From: Paragonimus skrjabini miyazakii
Taxonomy: Eukaryota > Platyhelminthes > Trematoda > Plagiorchiida > Troglotrematidae
Assembly (NCBI GenBank): GCA_014338405.1
Contig: JTDE01000138.1
Span: 131,740-195,739 of the forward strand
Length of the DNA: 64,000 nt
Direction: 5' to 3'
Position 1 is the stretch's first letter, and each line of letters opens with the position of its first letter. The notes beneath the pieces were generated by a model. That model was not told where the DNA came from, did not search any database, and saw only the letters and a list, made by a program, of their open reading frames with translations. Position numbers and translations under genes: made by a program. Shown here piece after piece: positions 1 to 11,099 of this stretch.

Positions 1-594
1 CATATAATCTCTCCCGCCTTTCTGCGTCATCTCAATTTCCTTATGGATTATTCATTATCTCTCGGAAGTGTCGTGTGTTAACGCAACTGAACGCTCAACT
101 TTTCAGTCAGGTAGGGTGCATTTGACCAATTCTACAGGGGAAAGGATTTTATGCTGAATCCTTAAATTGTCGCCGTGTTCTCAGAAACTGGGGCAGGAGA
201 TCCCTAGATCTATGGACTTCCCTTTATCTGACAAAAATGTTATAGGTATTTGTAAGTAACCATAAAGCCAGAAACGATTTTCAATAGTAAACCAAGTTGA
301 AGTCGCTAGGTATCCAACTGACGATAACAGGACGTCAAATACATGTTTCAGCTCTCGTGCAAACGGAGTCAGTGGGGGCTCAAACGGTCCCTTTATGCAA
401 CAGTCACTCGAGGACCTCATATGGATTTATTTTTTTTGAAATAGCCTAACTTTAGCACACCGCAATGCCAAGTTCAATGTAACATGACAACAGATAGTCG
501 CATAGTTTTTAAAAGTCCTAAAGAATTACACAGAACAGTCATCCTTAAGTCTATACTGGCTTATCTTTCAAACCCATCTGTTCAAATAACTCAC
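1..594. other. No exon recognised; presumed interior of the NAB gene
   Basis: The NAB-like gene is read right to left, so its later exons should lie here or beyond the left edge. A minus-strand frame at 181-420 is open for 79 codons but I see no resemblance to the NAB NCD2 domain and no convincing splice pair. I therefore treat this stretch as probable intron. Confidence 0.4.
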
Positions 595-1259
595 CACTTT
601 GTAAACGATTGTCACCGCAGGATATTGCGCTCGTATTCCAGTTAGATGAGGTATGTGAATGTGATTCGTGAAGAAGTTGTATAAGTGAATTTGCTTGCAT
701 ACGCTGTAAAATTGGGGAAATGGCCGACCACAGAAGGCCCGGTTGTGTAACCGTGTTTGGAATTGTGTTGACCATAATGGAAGTACTCAAATCCCTGGTT
801 AACGGTGAGAATAAAGGAAGGGCTGCGTTCACTGGGACGTTGAACAACATCGGGTTTGTCACTTGTTCGGAGACAGAACTTTCGTTTGTCTCACAGGTCA
901 CTGACCCAGAAGGTTCTCGATCAGACAGATTCGGAAAGTCCTGAAGCACCTTTCTAAGTCGTCTCACATGCAATGGCTTTTTGTCCATACCAACCAGCTT
1001 GACCAAATCCATGAAATCATTCGGATCTTTTAGTAACTCTACTAACTGTCTTGCATCATCCCCTCCTGAAATCAGAAGCAGGACCGTTGTTTAAAACCAG
1101 CCAATTCAAAATATGCGGACGTTGCACACTGCACATGCTATGATACTTACCATGATCAATAAATGATTTGAAATACTGTGACAAGTTTGCTCGTTGTAAC
1201 AATAATAAAACCTCCAGTTCTCCAGTCGACAAACCAGTCTGGATGTTGTTCATTTCCAT
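595..1259 (-). CDS. NAB: NAB-family transcriptional co-regulator, N-terminal part (NCD1 domain), two exons
   Basis: Coding exons at 1259-1151 and 1065-595 join in phase 1 to give about 193 residues. Exon 1 starts at ATG 1259 (an in-frame TAG lies upstream) and carries ELEVLLLLQRANLSQYFKSF. Exon 2 opens with GGDDARQLVELL and then has LVGMDKKPLHVRRLRKVL. This is the order and spacing of the NCD1 domain of NAB1/NAB2, nuclear proteins that bind the R1 region of EGR/Krox zinc-finger factors and modulate their transcription. After LQDF there is an insert of roughly 25 residues rich in Ser, Glu and Thr before VTNPMLFNVP, a segment that follows NCD1 almost directly in vertebrate NABs. Exon 2 appears to end at a strong GTGAGT donor (594-589); reading on instead gives a stop at 551-553. 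NCD2 and the C terminus are not seen and should lie to the left. No 5' UTR or promoter was identified. The family call is firm; NAB1 versus NAB2 cannot be decided. Confidence 0.88.
1066..1150 (-). other. NAB: 85-bp intron of the NAB gene
   Basis: On the minus strand the donor is CATG/GTAAGT with GT at 1150-1149. The acceptor is a pyrimidine-rich CTGATTTCAG ending at 1066. Removing it restores the conserved glycine-glycine-aspartate run of NCD1 across the junction, which is strong support for the intron. Confidence 0.88.
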
Positions 1260-1283
1260 AAGATGTGTTACGTGGGTCTTCAA

Positions 1284-1783
1284 GCCTGACCTTTTGATAG
1301 TCTAACCCTGTGAATCGGATTATGAGGTCATACGGTCTCCGTGACCATGGATCGCCCTGTATGTCGTCAGCACTATCTACGTTACCTTATCTTTCAGTGA
1401 TTTGGTCTAACGAGTGTCAATTAACCACTCAGCGTGCATGAAGTTCTCGTGACTTTGTTTGAAGGGGGACGACCCATGTGGCGTCAGTGAACGTCCTCAC
1501 CCGTTTGTCCTTTGTGTGTCATTGACCAATGCATCGGTGTGTCTGAGTTTGTGTCGCGCGTACGAATCTTCACACATGTGCCAGTTAGACAGGGGGGCAC
1601 GCCCCACACAGCCTGTCTAGATTGACGATGGTGGGGGGATTGCTAATCAGACATGAAATCACACGCTCTTTGTCACACAGGAAACGAGTGATAAATCCGA
1701 TATTGTCAATCAGATCGGTGACGAGACCAACTGACCATTTTCTGTTACCGATTAGTATTCGGGGCTTTCGATAATTTCAGATG
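1284..1783. other. Upstream of NAB exon 1; nothing recognised
   Basis: Possible promoter or 5' intron of the NAB gene. No long frame, repeat or clear promoter motif was recognised. Confidence 0.35.
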
Positions 1784-1990
1784 GAACATCACACACATTT
1801 GATCGCATCCTTCCCATTCAGATAAACTACTCAGCCAGCATTTTTTAAGGAAGCCATGGATTCAAGGTGCGCTCTTGTTAGAACTCGTCAACTGTGTGTA
1901 TGTGATTGCGATGACTGTGAGCAATTGTGTGTGATATTCAACTTGAAATCAACCCAGGCCCAGACTACCCATCATTACTCCAAACTACAG
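1784..1990. repeat. SINE-A fragments in inverted order (minus piece 1784-1900, plus tail 1905-1990)
   Basis: The left part reads as the reverse complement of the SINE-A tail and body (GAACATCACACACATTTGAT onward, then GAACTCGTCA). The right part is a plus-strand tail with ATTCAACTTGAAATCAACC and a CCCATCATTACTCC end. The two pieces meet around 1900. The copy is diverged and lacks recognisable A and B boxes. Confidence 0.6.
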
Positions 1991-2150
1991 TTTAGCAGAT
2001 TTAATGGATCAGTGATTTCAGAAGCCCTAATCACGGGGTTATCGTCGACATGACAGTTACCTTGACGAAAAGATCAGATAACTTGGTCACTGCTTCCAAG
2101 CGAGAGTGGTTTATGGTTCAGATACAATAATTTTGTCGTATATAATATAA

Positions 2151-2340
2151 GGTCAGCGGCACAATAATCAACACGGTTGATTCATGAAAGTGTGACCAGT
2201 GTGTTAATTTCGGCCATAGCAAGAATATGCACCTGTGACGAGTTCTAACAAGGGCGAAGCAAGAGTCTAGTACTTCTTTTCGATAGGAACTGACCAGAAA
2301 GTGTATGGGAATGCGGCAGCTGTTAGTTTATTTGATGTAA
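2151..2340 (+). repeat. SINE-A copy (tRNA-derived)
   Basis: Starts at GGTCAGCGGCACAATAATCA (degenerate A box), continues with CACGGTTGATTCATGAAAG and the body block GACGAGTTCTAACAAGGGCG, and ends with GTATGGGAATGCGGCAGCTG. Order and spacing follow the better copies at 25743 and 25220. Confidence 0.7.
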
Positions 2341-2889
2341 TCCAGTCGTGTCCATTGGTCAGATCTTCACGGTCTCCATGACAAGCGGTTGAGTCCTGGT
2401 CCAGATTAAGGTACGTATTCCTAGCTGGGTTGTAGTCCGCGTTGTAAGCATGTCTGCCATGTTCTGTGACAATAAACCTGTCGATATGTACACCTGCTAT
2501 CAAATGTGCATTTCATTCAATCCGAAACCATCTTTATGATCTCCTTTCAATCTGTTCAATCCCCATCCTTCACAAATCTAACTTCGAACACGTACCATTT
2601 TCAAATACTCCGTGCCGCTGTCGGAATGGCTTAATGAAACGAGCATTTGGCATCAGGGATCAAAGTTAAACACATTGAACACCTGATAATTGGCGGGCCT
2701 ACTTAATATCCGTATAGGTGATTACAAAAATCAGGTAATCGACTTGTTTTGGTGCGGTTACAAGAGAATGAACTTAAACTGACATTGTTTTAAAATGCCA
2801 TTGATGACGTCCATTCTGGGTTAACAAACTTTATGGAGTCACATACAAGTGATTGGTCCTATTGTAACGAAAAGGCGTCCAATAAAGCA

Positions 2890-3130
2890 CAGTCTTTATT
2901 GTCTAACTCGCTGGTTGTCAAGCTACGTGCACGTTCATGTTTATGAGCCAGAATTCCGATCCACAATACCCCCGTCCTATGCAGTTCTGCCCAGTTTGCG
3001 TGTATGACGAACGCCTGTCCCTGATCCACCCACTATGGGCTTTTGGACATGCCTTCTCCAGCCTTGAGATATTCCACTGAATGTTGGAATACTCGCATCT
3101 CCTGTTTGATAATCCGTCACACTATAACCA
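2890..3130 (+). repeat. Dispersed repeat shared with 25945-26460
   Basis: Blocks such as CTTTATTGTCTAACTCGCTG, TGAGCCAGAATTCCGATC and TGTTGGAATACTCGCATCTC recur in the same order at 25945-26460. There they follow directly on a SINE-A body and are partly tandem. No coding domain was recognised. It may be the tail of a longer element. Confidence 0.6.
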
Positions 3131-3359
3131 AGACGTACAACTTTCGACTTGTCAAACAGCTGTTACAAGCCGTAACATCTACGAACAAGGTTGCATGGTC
3201 GGGTTTGAGTTTATTAAGTCAGCGGACCGCTGACAGTGGTCCCAGTCAGACTGTTGATTTCTGTAACTAAGTTACTAGGAGCAGTACCTCCTGTGATGTA
3301 GGAAAAGAAATTACGAGAGTTTCGGATTCAGATAGCCGTTTCAGCTAAACTCTTCTAGA

Positions 3360-3900
3360 TGAGAGTCAGTGCGGACAATTTCTAACAACAGCGAAACTTG
3401 AATCCAGTGATTCTTTTTGGAAACAGCCAAGGTAGAAGTCCATATGGATGTGAAAGTTGTTACGGCTTGCAACTGGTGGTCGTTTGACATCCACCAAATC
3501 CCTTACCACCTACTAATAATTAAAGCTTCGCTCAACAAGTTTAGTGGTCTCTGTGTTGAAGAGTCTTAGTCGCGGGGTAATAGATTACAGTTAACAAAAA
3601 TGTTTATTGTATCTGTCTCCGAGATGATCGGCCATCGTGAGTATTTCTGACAGGCAAATGTGACTAAATGTTTGCTCATGAAAATTCGGTTGCGGTTATA
3701 CCGATGTCCGTAGCATTGTGGTCAGCACGGTTGCTTCATGAGAACGTGAGTCGAAGTTTGAATCCCGGATGTGACAAAGAAAGACACTACCGGCGAGTAC
3801 TAACAGAAGAGAAACTTGAGTCTGACGCTCCTTTTCAAGAAGGACCGGACAAGGAACCTGTCTGAGTGCAAAGCCTGCTGTTAAATGCAAGTAGCGCTGA
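3360..3900 (+). repeat. Two SINE-A units in tandem
   Basis: A diverged body lies at about 3360-3510 (AGCGAAACTTGAATCCAGTG). It is followed by the SINE-A leader at 3555-3670 (GAGATGATCGG block). A better copy at 3705-3890 has an A-box-like TAGCATTGTGGTCAGCAC, a B-box-like AAGTTTGAATCCCGG and the body GAGAAACTTGAGTCTGACGC. All are on the plus strand. Confidence 0.7.
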
Positions 3901-6900
3901 GGTTATATTCTTTATATTCCTTCATAATCAGCAATAGTTACAAGAATCTTTTATGTTATTGGTCACTTCGAGCCAACAGCTTTAAGTAAAGGTTTATCTG
4001 GACTAACTACTTTAGATATAACGGAGTTTTATTGTGTGTTGGCATCTGGTGACTATCGGAGAAGTCACGTCTCTAGCACGTCGTTCAAAGCTGAACAGTT
4101 CATTATCATTTTGGTCTCCTAAAGTGGCTTCAGGCAGGACGGATACTGCAAGTAGTTGTCGTGAAAAAGTCATTTATGGAACTCAAAGAAAAAGTGATCC
4201 CGATTGATTCACAACTCGAATGAAAAGAAACATCATCCAACTGTATAGACAAAACACGTTTCCACCTGATCATCTGCAGAACCTGAATACTCGAATACGA
4301 GCAGAATAACAGAAAACAGACACTGATCGTTACAATTTGTCCGTCTCTCAAGGTTTCTATTGGATACTACCTTGATAGGTTCGCCAGAATTTGAAGCTAA
4401 CTGAAGGACTCATGCATATAATCGTGATGATGTTCCAAGCCTCCAAGCAGCATGATCAACTGGATACTTATGAGCTGGTGTAAAACACCTACTACCGCAT
4501 ACCACTGTCTGCTGAGGTGTTTTGTTTAGTGCTTGATGACCAATGCAATAATTACGGTTTTTGTATTGTAACCTTATCCGACTTCAATGTATTTTCTCTC
4601 CCTGTCACCTCAGATATATCTGAAGCTAACTTGTTTTTATGCTTCCTTTCTCTTTCTGTCGTTTCTCTTTTGAAGCCATGCAGCTCAATGTCAGGTTGAT
4701 ATAATCACTGAAGCCTTCATCTAAGCAGAAAAAATCTAGCGATTCCAAGTTCCATATTGTTAACTTTGTCTGGTGGATAGAGTATACTTCATTACTTATG
4801 GGAATCCCGGTAACACGTACGTCGTCATACTTCATTTTATTGCCATTTTATTATTAGTAGTGCTCGAATAGGGCCAAAAATGCAAACTAAACAGCAAATC
4901 CATTTCGATAAATTCGAGTTAACAAACTGTCAGATCAGACCTCATCTGTGTGCTTACTCTGTCGTCTATTTCTATGAGGTGGGCCATAACGGTCGAACAC
5001 TAGCAGACTTATCGAAACGAATAATTGAGATATACTGAAACTCGATCGGTCAGTGGTGTTATCCTCATATATGGTCATACTCGGCCGACAGTTGAACGTT
5101 AATGAAACCTTTCGAGCGGTCCATCGCGTACCCAGAAACTTTTCAGAGGCTGTCCAAAAGATAGCACTTTCGACTCTGTCTGTCCAAATCACATTCGGGT
5201 TATTCAGGCAGTGAGTCTACCCTGGCCTCAGGCTGTCCGGATTCACGGTCGACAAGCTCGATTAGGCCAACCGACGAGCGCAAAGTAGCGGATCAATCAT
5301 GCCGTCAGACTAGTTTCAATGCAAAATGTCCGGCCGACTTACTGGTCCAAATCTACCGATCCCTTGCATATATTCAGGTTCCTCACCTTTGGCGGAGTTT
5401 TTGCAGTGTTTTCACAAACCATTTATCTCAAACGAGTTGTGTTTTTCCATACGGATCGGATTCAACCAATCTGTTCGCTTAAACTGCAGCAATCAACCCA
5501 GTTTGCGCACATTTGACACAGTCGACAACCAACAGTTCCGCAAATCCGTGACCTTTAACTGTAGCACACGCAATAGACCGTTCTAGAAATGTCACCCCTC
5601 TACTTATGTTCCGTCAGTTATTTAGTCTCGTGGCTTTTTCTGTCAAGAAATGGACAAAACCAGGTCAACAAAACTTCTATTTACTGCGGATGGACTACTC
5701 CAAATAAGGTGCACGTAGGTGAAAATCCAAGCGTTCTTTTCTATATATATTTTTGTATGTGGAATCCAAATAGTCTCGTGAGTTACACAATTCACAATTG
5801 GGTGAAACGACTTGATGCAACTTTTGAAGTTACCTCATAACTACTACCGAAGCCTGCTTGATATGATACAGCTGCCTGGACCCACTTATTCTGATGAATG
5901 ATGGCACATTCGGAGCACAGATGAAACGTATCAAAATATTAAACTAACTAAGCCGTATCTCGCACAGAAAACGTTGAACATAAACCAACAACCTTTCACT
6001 AGACATTCTAGCTCTAGATTAACTGATAACATAAATCGAGCTGTTCGCGAGTGTTCTGACAAGCTCAAGTTACAACACATGTTGAATGTTTGCGCCAAGT
6101 CTGATGTGTAACTCCCAAATTAATCAATCAGAAAATGATGGCGCAGCGAGTGACCTCTAGAATCACTGAGCTAACGACTCGTGGATATGTTTTAGTAAAA
6201 CACAGAGGTCAAGAACTACAGACTGGTTATTAAACTGACTAAAGATTTGCCAGTGAATTGAGAGATAACTCAGAAGTAAGGAGTTTTTCTAGTAAGTGAT
6301 GATGAAATGATGTCAGGCTGTGTGCGAATGATTAGAATAATAAAGTAATTAATAAGGCCTACTCTCCAGCTCATGATGACCAGAACCTTTGTGTAACTTT
6401 GACTTAGGCTTTCAATAGCAAGACTGAAACCGGTCGAGTTTCGCTCCTACTCCAAATCCTGCAGCACCGAAACGGCACTGAAGTCTAAACCACTGGCCCA
6501 ACCTATCGAGTTTCATACGATTTTCTCCTTCGTCTTCTAAAGCCCAATACCGATCGAACGGAAGACAAATACTGAACGTAGGCCCTTCATTCAGTAAGGG
6601 TCGCATCAATTTTATGGTTCTTTCAAACTCTAGTGGTTATAGATGGGTGCGTTATAATCATTATGACGCTAGAGCGACTGCAGGTGTTGACCGTAACACA
6701 TGACCCAACAGATACAAATCAACGGTGTTTCTCTGGTTTGCTTTCACCAGCCGATCCATAGTTGTCTCGGGATCAAAAGTTAGCGTGTTTGGTTGGCCGT
6801 TCAACTACTGACCTTGAACAATGGGAAAAAAAAGTTGACTATTATGCAAGAATGTAGTCTCAAACCTGCGGATAATCTGTGGAAGGATATGATTCCATGT

Positions 6901-9900
6901 TTCAGATGATTGTGGGCGGAATAAAAATGAACACTTTGAAAAGGTGTGGAAATAAAAGTTACTTCGTTTTTCATATGCATTTTTCTGATTAAGTAAACTG
7001 TGCTGGAAGAGATACGCGTTGTGGATACAATATGAGATTACCCAATAGTTTTAGGATATTCTTTTCATCTTGTATGTTTCTTACTCCACTGGGATATTTT
7101 AACGGACAATGTTGATTGAAACAACAAACCAGTATATGCTGCTTATTTATCGAACTCTGTTCTTTTATACATTTGAAAAATCGTGCTATTTAGTAGTCGA
7201 TCCGTAATGTTTTGCCGTGCCCACCCTCACTTCTAGCAAATTTATTGGTAAGGGAAATAGTGAGCACACCTTTGTGCTGTTCATCTGCTTTGTTTAGCAA
7301 CTCGTTCTCCTCAAAATGATGAGAATGCTCTAAGCTGCTTTCGCAGTGAATGGATAGAAATACTCCCAAATTTGACACAGTCGTTAATGACGTCATTGAT
7401 TATCAGTTCTACGGTCCTCGTGTTTAACCGGAAATTCCCAATCAGATAAAGTTGTTATGTCAACATTCGATGCTCCAAGGTTTGTTCTACCCTGCTGTCT
7501 GATCTACTGTGTAAGGCAACCCTTAGAGGTCATTCGTTTTCCCGCAGTGCGATAAACTGATAAGGTCCACCTGGCCGAATGGATCGCAATAAAACCGTGC
7601 CATCTGACATGTCCTGAAAACACACTCTCTCTGAGGTATTCATTACCACTCTCCGAGGATTCTAAAATCTGAACTTAAGTGTACGCAAACCACTTGTTTA
7701 CGGCAGCTACACATTATCCTAGGTGATGAGCATTTCTTCAAGTTAAGGCATAACTAAGTGTAAAATGTGAAGTCGTAATGTTATCCGATATATAATCTGA
7801 ACGTCCAAACATGTTTATTTTTGGATCAGGCAAATCCCACATTCGACCTAGCGACCTTGAAGACTATTAGTTGCGGATTTCTTGTTCAATATCTACCTCT
7901 AAGTACTCTATGGATGTCAAGCAACAGTATAACTTCAGTTATTCAAGCATAAGCATTTGTCTGTAAATTAATTGAGAATAACAAGACGTCACAAGCAGAA
8001 ATGTCGTACACCCTTGTGGATAGTAGCCCGTGGTAAATGAAACATTCCTTTCATATCTTCATGTTAACCTCAACTCACCGATAGGATCCATGCCAAACAC
8101 AATGCATACTCGTTTATCTACTTCCAGGCTGAATTCTTTGGGGATATTGAACACATATTACTGCGTTATATCGAGTTTAATTTTTCAGTTGGTTCACTTA
8201 GTATAAAAGAGGCTATGTCTGCAGCGCTACAAAAAAAAATTATTTAGTGTTCAATGATATTAACGCATCAGAGTTAAGCTTCAGCTTAAAGACTAGGGAG
8301 AACAGTGGAACAGGCACGTCTTTATCGATTTGAAGCTTCCGTGAGGAAATCACATTGCACAGCCTTAAAAATGGCTGTTGTACATTCTCAATTTCATAGC
8401 ATTCGACGACAAAATAAATTTCCAAATATTAATGCACGCTTTTCAATGCACTTCCCAGTCTGGAGTATCTCAATGCGTTGGGTCATTGTGGTTTCCCCAG
8501 TGTGGATGATCCAAGAGGATATTACTAAGTTTTCTTTCAAGTTGACAGCTCAATAAGGCTGTGCATTCTAATCTACGGGCTTCAGTCGAGCCCGTGGGAA
8601 GAAACTCCATTTTGCATAATGGGAAACTGACTCATTCTGCTAGGAATAGTTCTTCACTCGTTATCCACTTTCTAATGTCTGTCGATAATGATCCAGAAGG
8701 TTTGAGATAAATTACAGACAACTAGCTCCAGTTATCACTCCATCAATCTTGTTGATCTTTATAGGCTTAGTCTTGGGCATCTCATACCATGTGAGTAAAG
8801 TTCTCGTGTTAGGACGTATGCACCATCATAAGCGCAACACCAAAACTTCCGCCCTAATTAGTATGTTATTTGGCGGGGATATTCCCCGTGATAGCTGTCA
8901 ATCCGTAAGAGTGCAAATTAACCATAATAAAGGTTACAGATTTTTTTCCTACTTGGATTTTACTTCAATCTGTTGGCGCTGTCGGGAAAGAGGAATCACT
9001 GATGCCGATCTGATACAATCCGTGCACACTTCCTGGATTAGCTGAACCATGGACGAGCAGTAGACATGGTATCATCAGTTGACGAGATCTCGTCAGGCTT
9101 ATCTGAACATAAGGGGGTGGAACAAACAAGAGAATAAGAAAACTTCATTAGGTAGCCGTTTGATTTCGAGCAGGAATATCTTTTACTCCGGTCGACAAGC
9201 TTTTTGTGAGATCTGATGACATCCTTAAGGAGTTCAGTGTAACTAAGTGACTGACCCTCAGGACCATTTGAACTGCACACACATGATCGCTCACAATGTG
9301 ATCGGGAAGCAAGACCAAACAAAGTAGACAGTCGGTTTGTAACAAGATAGCCTCGATCAGTATCCCCAAGGATGGCAGGTCTCGCATTTCCCACTAAAGT
9401 GAAATCGATCGAAAATATGGGGTATTTAGTAAATAATGAGTTCATGGGACAGGCCTACCAGGGCCTTAGGTCTACTGCACAACCGAGATAGTAATGTCTC
9501 CGTACAACCAGCGTTCGCACGTACATGATGGCATAGTGCAAATTGTTGGAGGGTGGCATAGATTAGGCAACCAACCGTCATTATTTAGGAGGACACTAAT
9601 TCTGGAATGTTTATCTTAGCCAAAAACTAGACATTGGTTGATAGAAAAGGTAGTTAGAGTGTCACAGAGAACGGTTCTCTAAATTATGCCAAGGAGAACT
9701 TGAAGCATTATCGCCAGTAACATCGGCGACTCCATAACGCAGTATTATATGAAGGTGGATGGGAAATGATGGCCTCCGGAACAAGATCCACGATTGAGTG
9801 GGGCCATTGCGTGTGTACACGTACGACGAAGGTATTCTGAATATAGCAAACTTAAACCGAGTCCATTACTGGAACCGTTCTCACAGAGGACAGCAAGGCT
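3901..9900. other. 6 kb with no recognisable gene or repeat
   Basis: Only short frames are present. The longest, on the minus strand at 9038-9445 (135 codons) and the plus strand at 8749-9045 (98 codons), show no family motif I recognise. I cannot exclude small exons or very old repeats. Confidence 0.4.
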
Positions 9901-9914
9901 TGTCACGAGGTGTT

Positions 9915-10168
9915 AGTTCACGTTGAATATCACCCACAATTGATCGCAGCTGTTACTTTCCCATCGACTTTCCAGTCGGCTCTTTTGGAAACAACAAGCA
10001 TTAGACTGGAGTTTCGCTCCCATCAGAGCTCGTCAGTAGTGCATATCATCGCCACCGCCGGGACTAGAACTCCGGCCACGCTGTTCATGAGGCAACCGTG
10101 TTTACCACTGCGCCATTGACCCCACATTAGGCACGACCGAATTAACATTTGCGAACGCTCAACCACTT
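9915..10168 (-). repeat. SINE-A, well-preserved copy
   Basis: On the minus strand: A box TGGCGCAGTGGTAAACACGG, B box GGAGTTCTAGTCCCGG, then GAGCTCTGATGGGAGCGAAA, a GAAAGTC block, and the tail GGGTGATATTCAACGTG. The A/B-box spacing is that of a Pol III type 2 (tRNA) promoter, so this is a tRNA-derived SINE. It is collinear with the copy at 25220-25470, roughly 90% alike by eye. Confidence 0.85.
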
Positions 10169-10279
10169 AGATATATTGATCTTTTGTCATGCATCCCATG
10201 CAGCCTAATCAAATTGCCTTGGAGACTATCAGAATTGGACACAGTATTAATCGTGGCAGCTGAATGAAAGATACAATAA

Positions 10280-10370
10280 AGTGACACCCATAAATGCATA
10301 TATGCATATATATACCATTACTGGTAAATACTTTCATTGTACATATATGCACATATAGAGTGATTTGCCT
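10280..10370. repeat. AT-rich ATGCATATATGCATATATATA tract and related TA repeats
   Basis: Self-complementary TA-rich runs around 10293-10317 and 10340-10358, able to fold on themselves. No function is assigned. Confidence 0.6.
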
Positions 10371-10949
10371 GAACAGCAGTGATGTATTAAAGCTAGGGAT
10401 GTACAGAAAGTAACCTCATGAAATTTGTGGGCAGGTCATGTAATATTCTTATGAACTATGTTCACCAAAGTGACCAGATATTTTGCTTAGCGTTCTCCAA
10501 ACCATTCATAGGCAGCAGTGTAAGTCATTCGGATACAACAAACTGTCTGTCATGAGACCTGATAAGGTGAGTTCGGTTGTAGTAATTTTTGGTTTGTCTC
10601 GGTACAGAGCCTAGATAAACGAAATAACTCTTATGACCATAGTACAGTGTGAAATGCCCGAAGACTTATCACTGATGGACCATGAAAAACGTTGGTCGAA
10701 AGTTACACCAGGGAGAAATAATGTTTTACCAGAGTGTTTTCTGATGAACACTCGAGGATTTCGTTGATTTAAACCATACAACACTCACAAAGGGTAGCAG
10801 CTTTTTTATTCCCGTAGGCGTTTTGGCCAGCTCTTTTCGAACTGAAGAACTTTCGTTGTTTCCTTTCTGTTATGGTTCACCAATAGTGCTGAGGTTTTAC
10901 ATATGAAAATTCATTCATGCAAAATGTAAGATCAATGATTTTATGATCG

Positions 10950-11095
10950 ATGCGATTGCTTCAAGATGCCGTCATCGGAGTTCAGATCTCGTTAGCAGCA
11001 AAGTTGCGCACTACTGTCGAGCTCTAACAAAAGCGAAACCGGAGTGTAATACTTGTTTTCGACAGAAACTAACTGAGAAATATGTAGTGTGGAAC
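10950..11095 (+). repeat. SINE-A, degraded copy
   Basis: Carries GATTGCTTCAAGATGCCGTC, a B-box-like CGGAGTTCAGATCTCG, then GTCGAGCTCTAACAAAAGCG, in the order of the family. The tail is lost beyond about 11095. Confidence 0.65.
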
Positions 11096-11099
11096 TAAT

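Noticed and set aside
181..420. Minus-strand frame left of NAB exon 2 as a further NAB exon
   Set aside because: No similarity to NCD2 or other conserved NAB segments, and no good acceptor directly upstream.
4935..5192. Minus-strand frame starting IWTDRVESA as a gypsy RT connector
   Set aside because: Only a few residues resemble the family and no neighbouring RT or RNase H motif exists.
9038..9445. 135-codon minus-strand frame, open in two frames over part of its length
   Set aside because: No recognisable motif and no splice pair. Overlapping open frames suggest chance.
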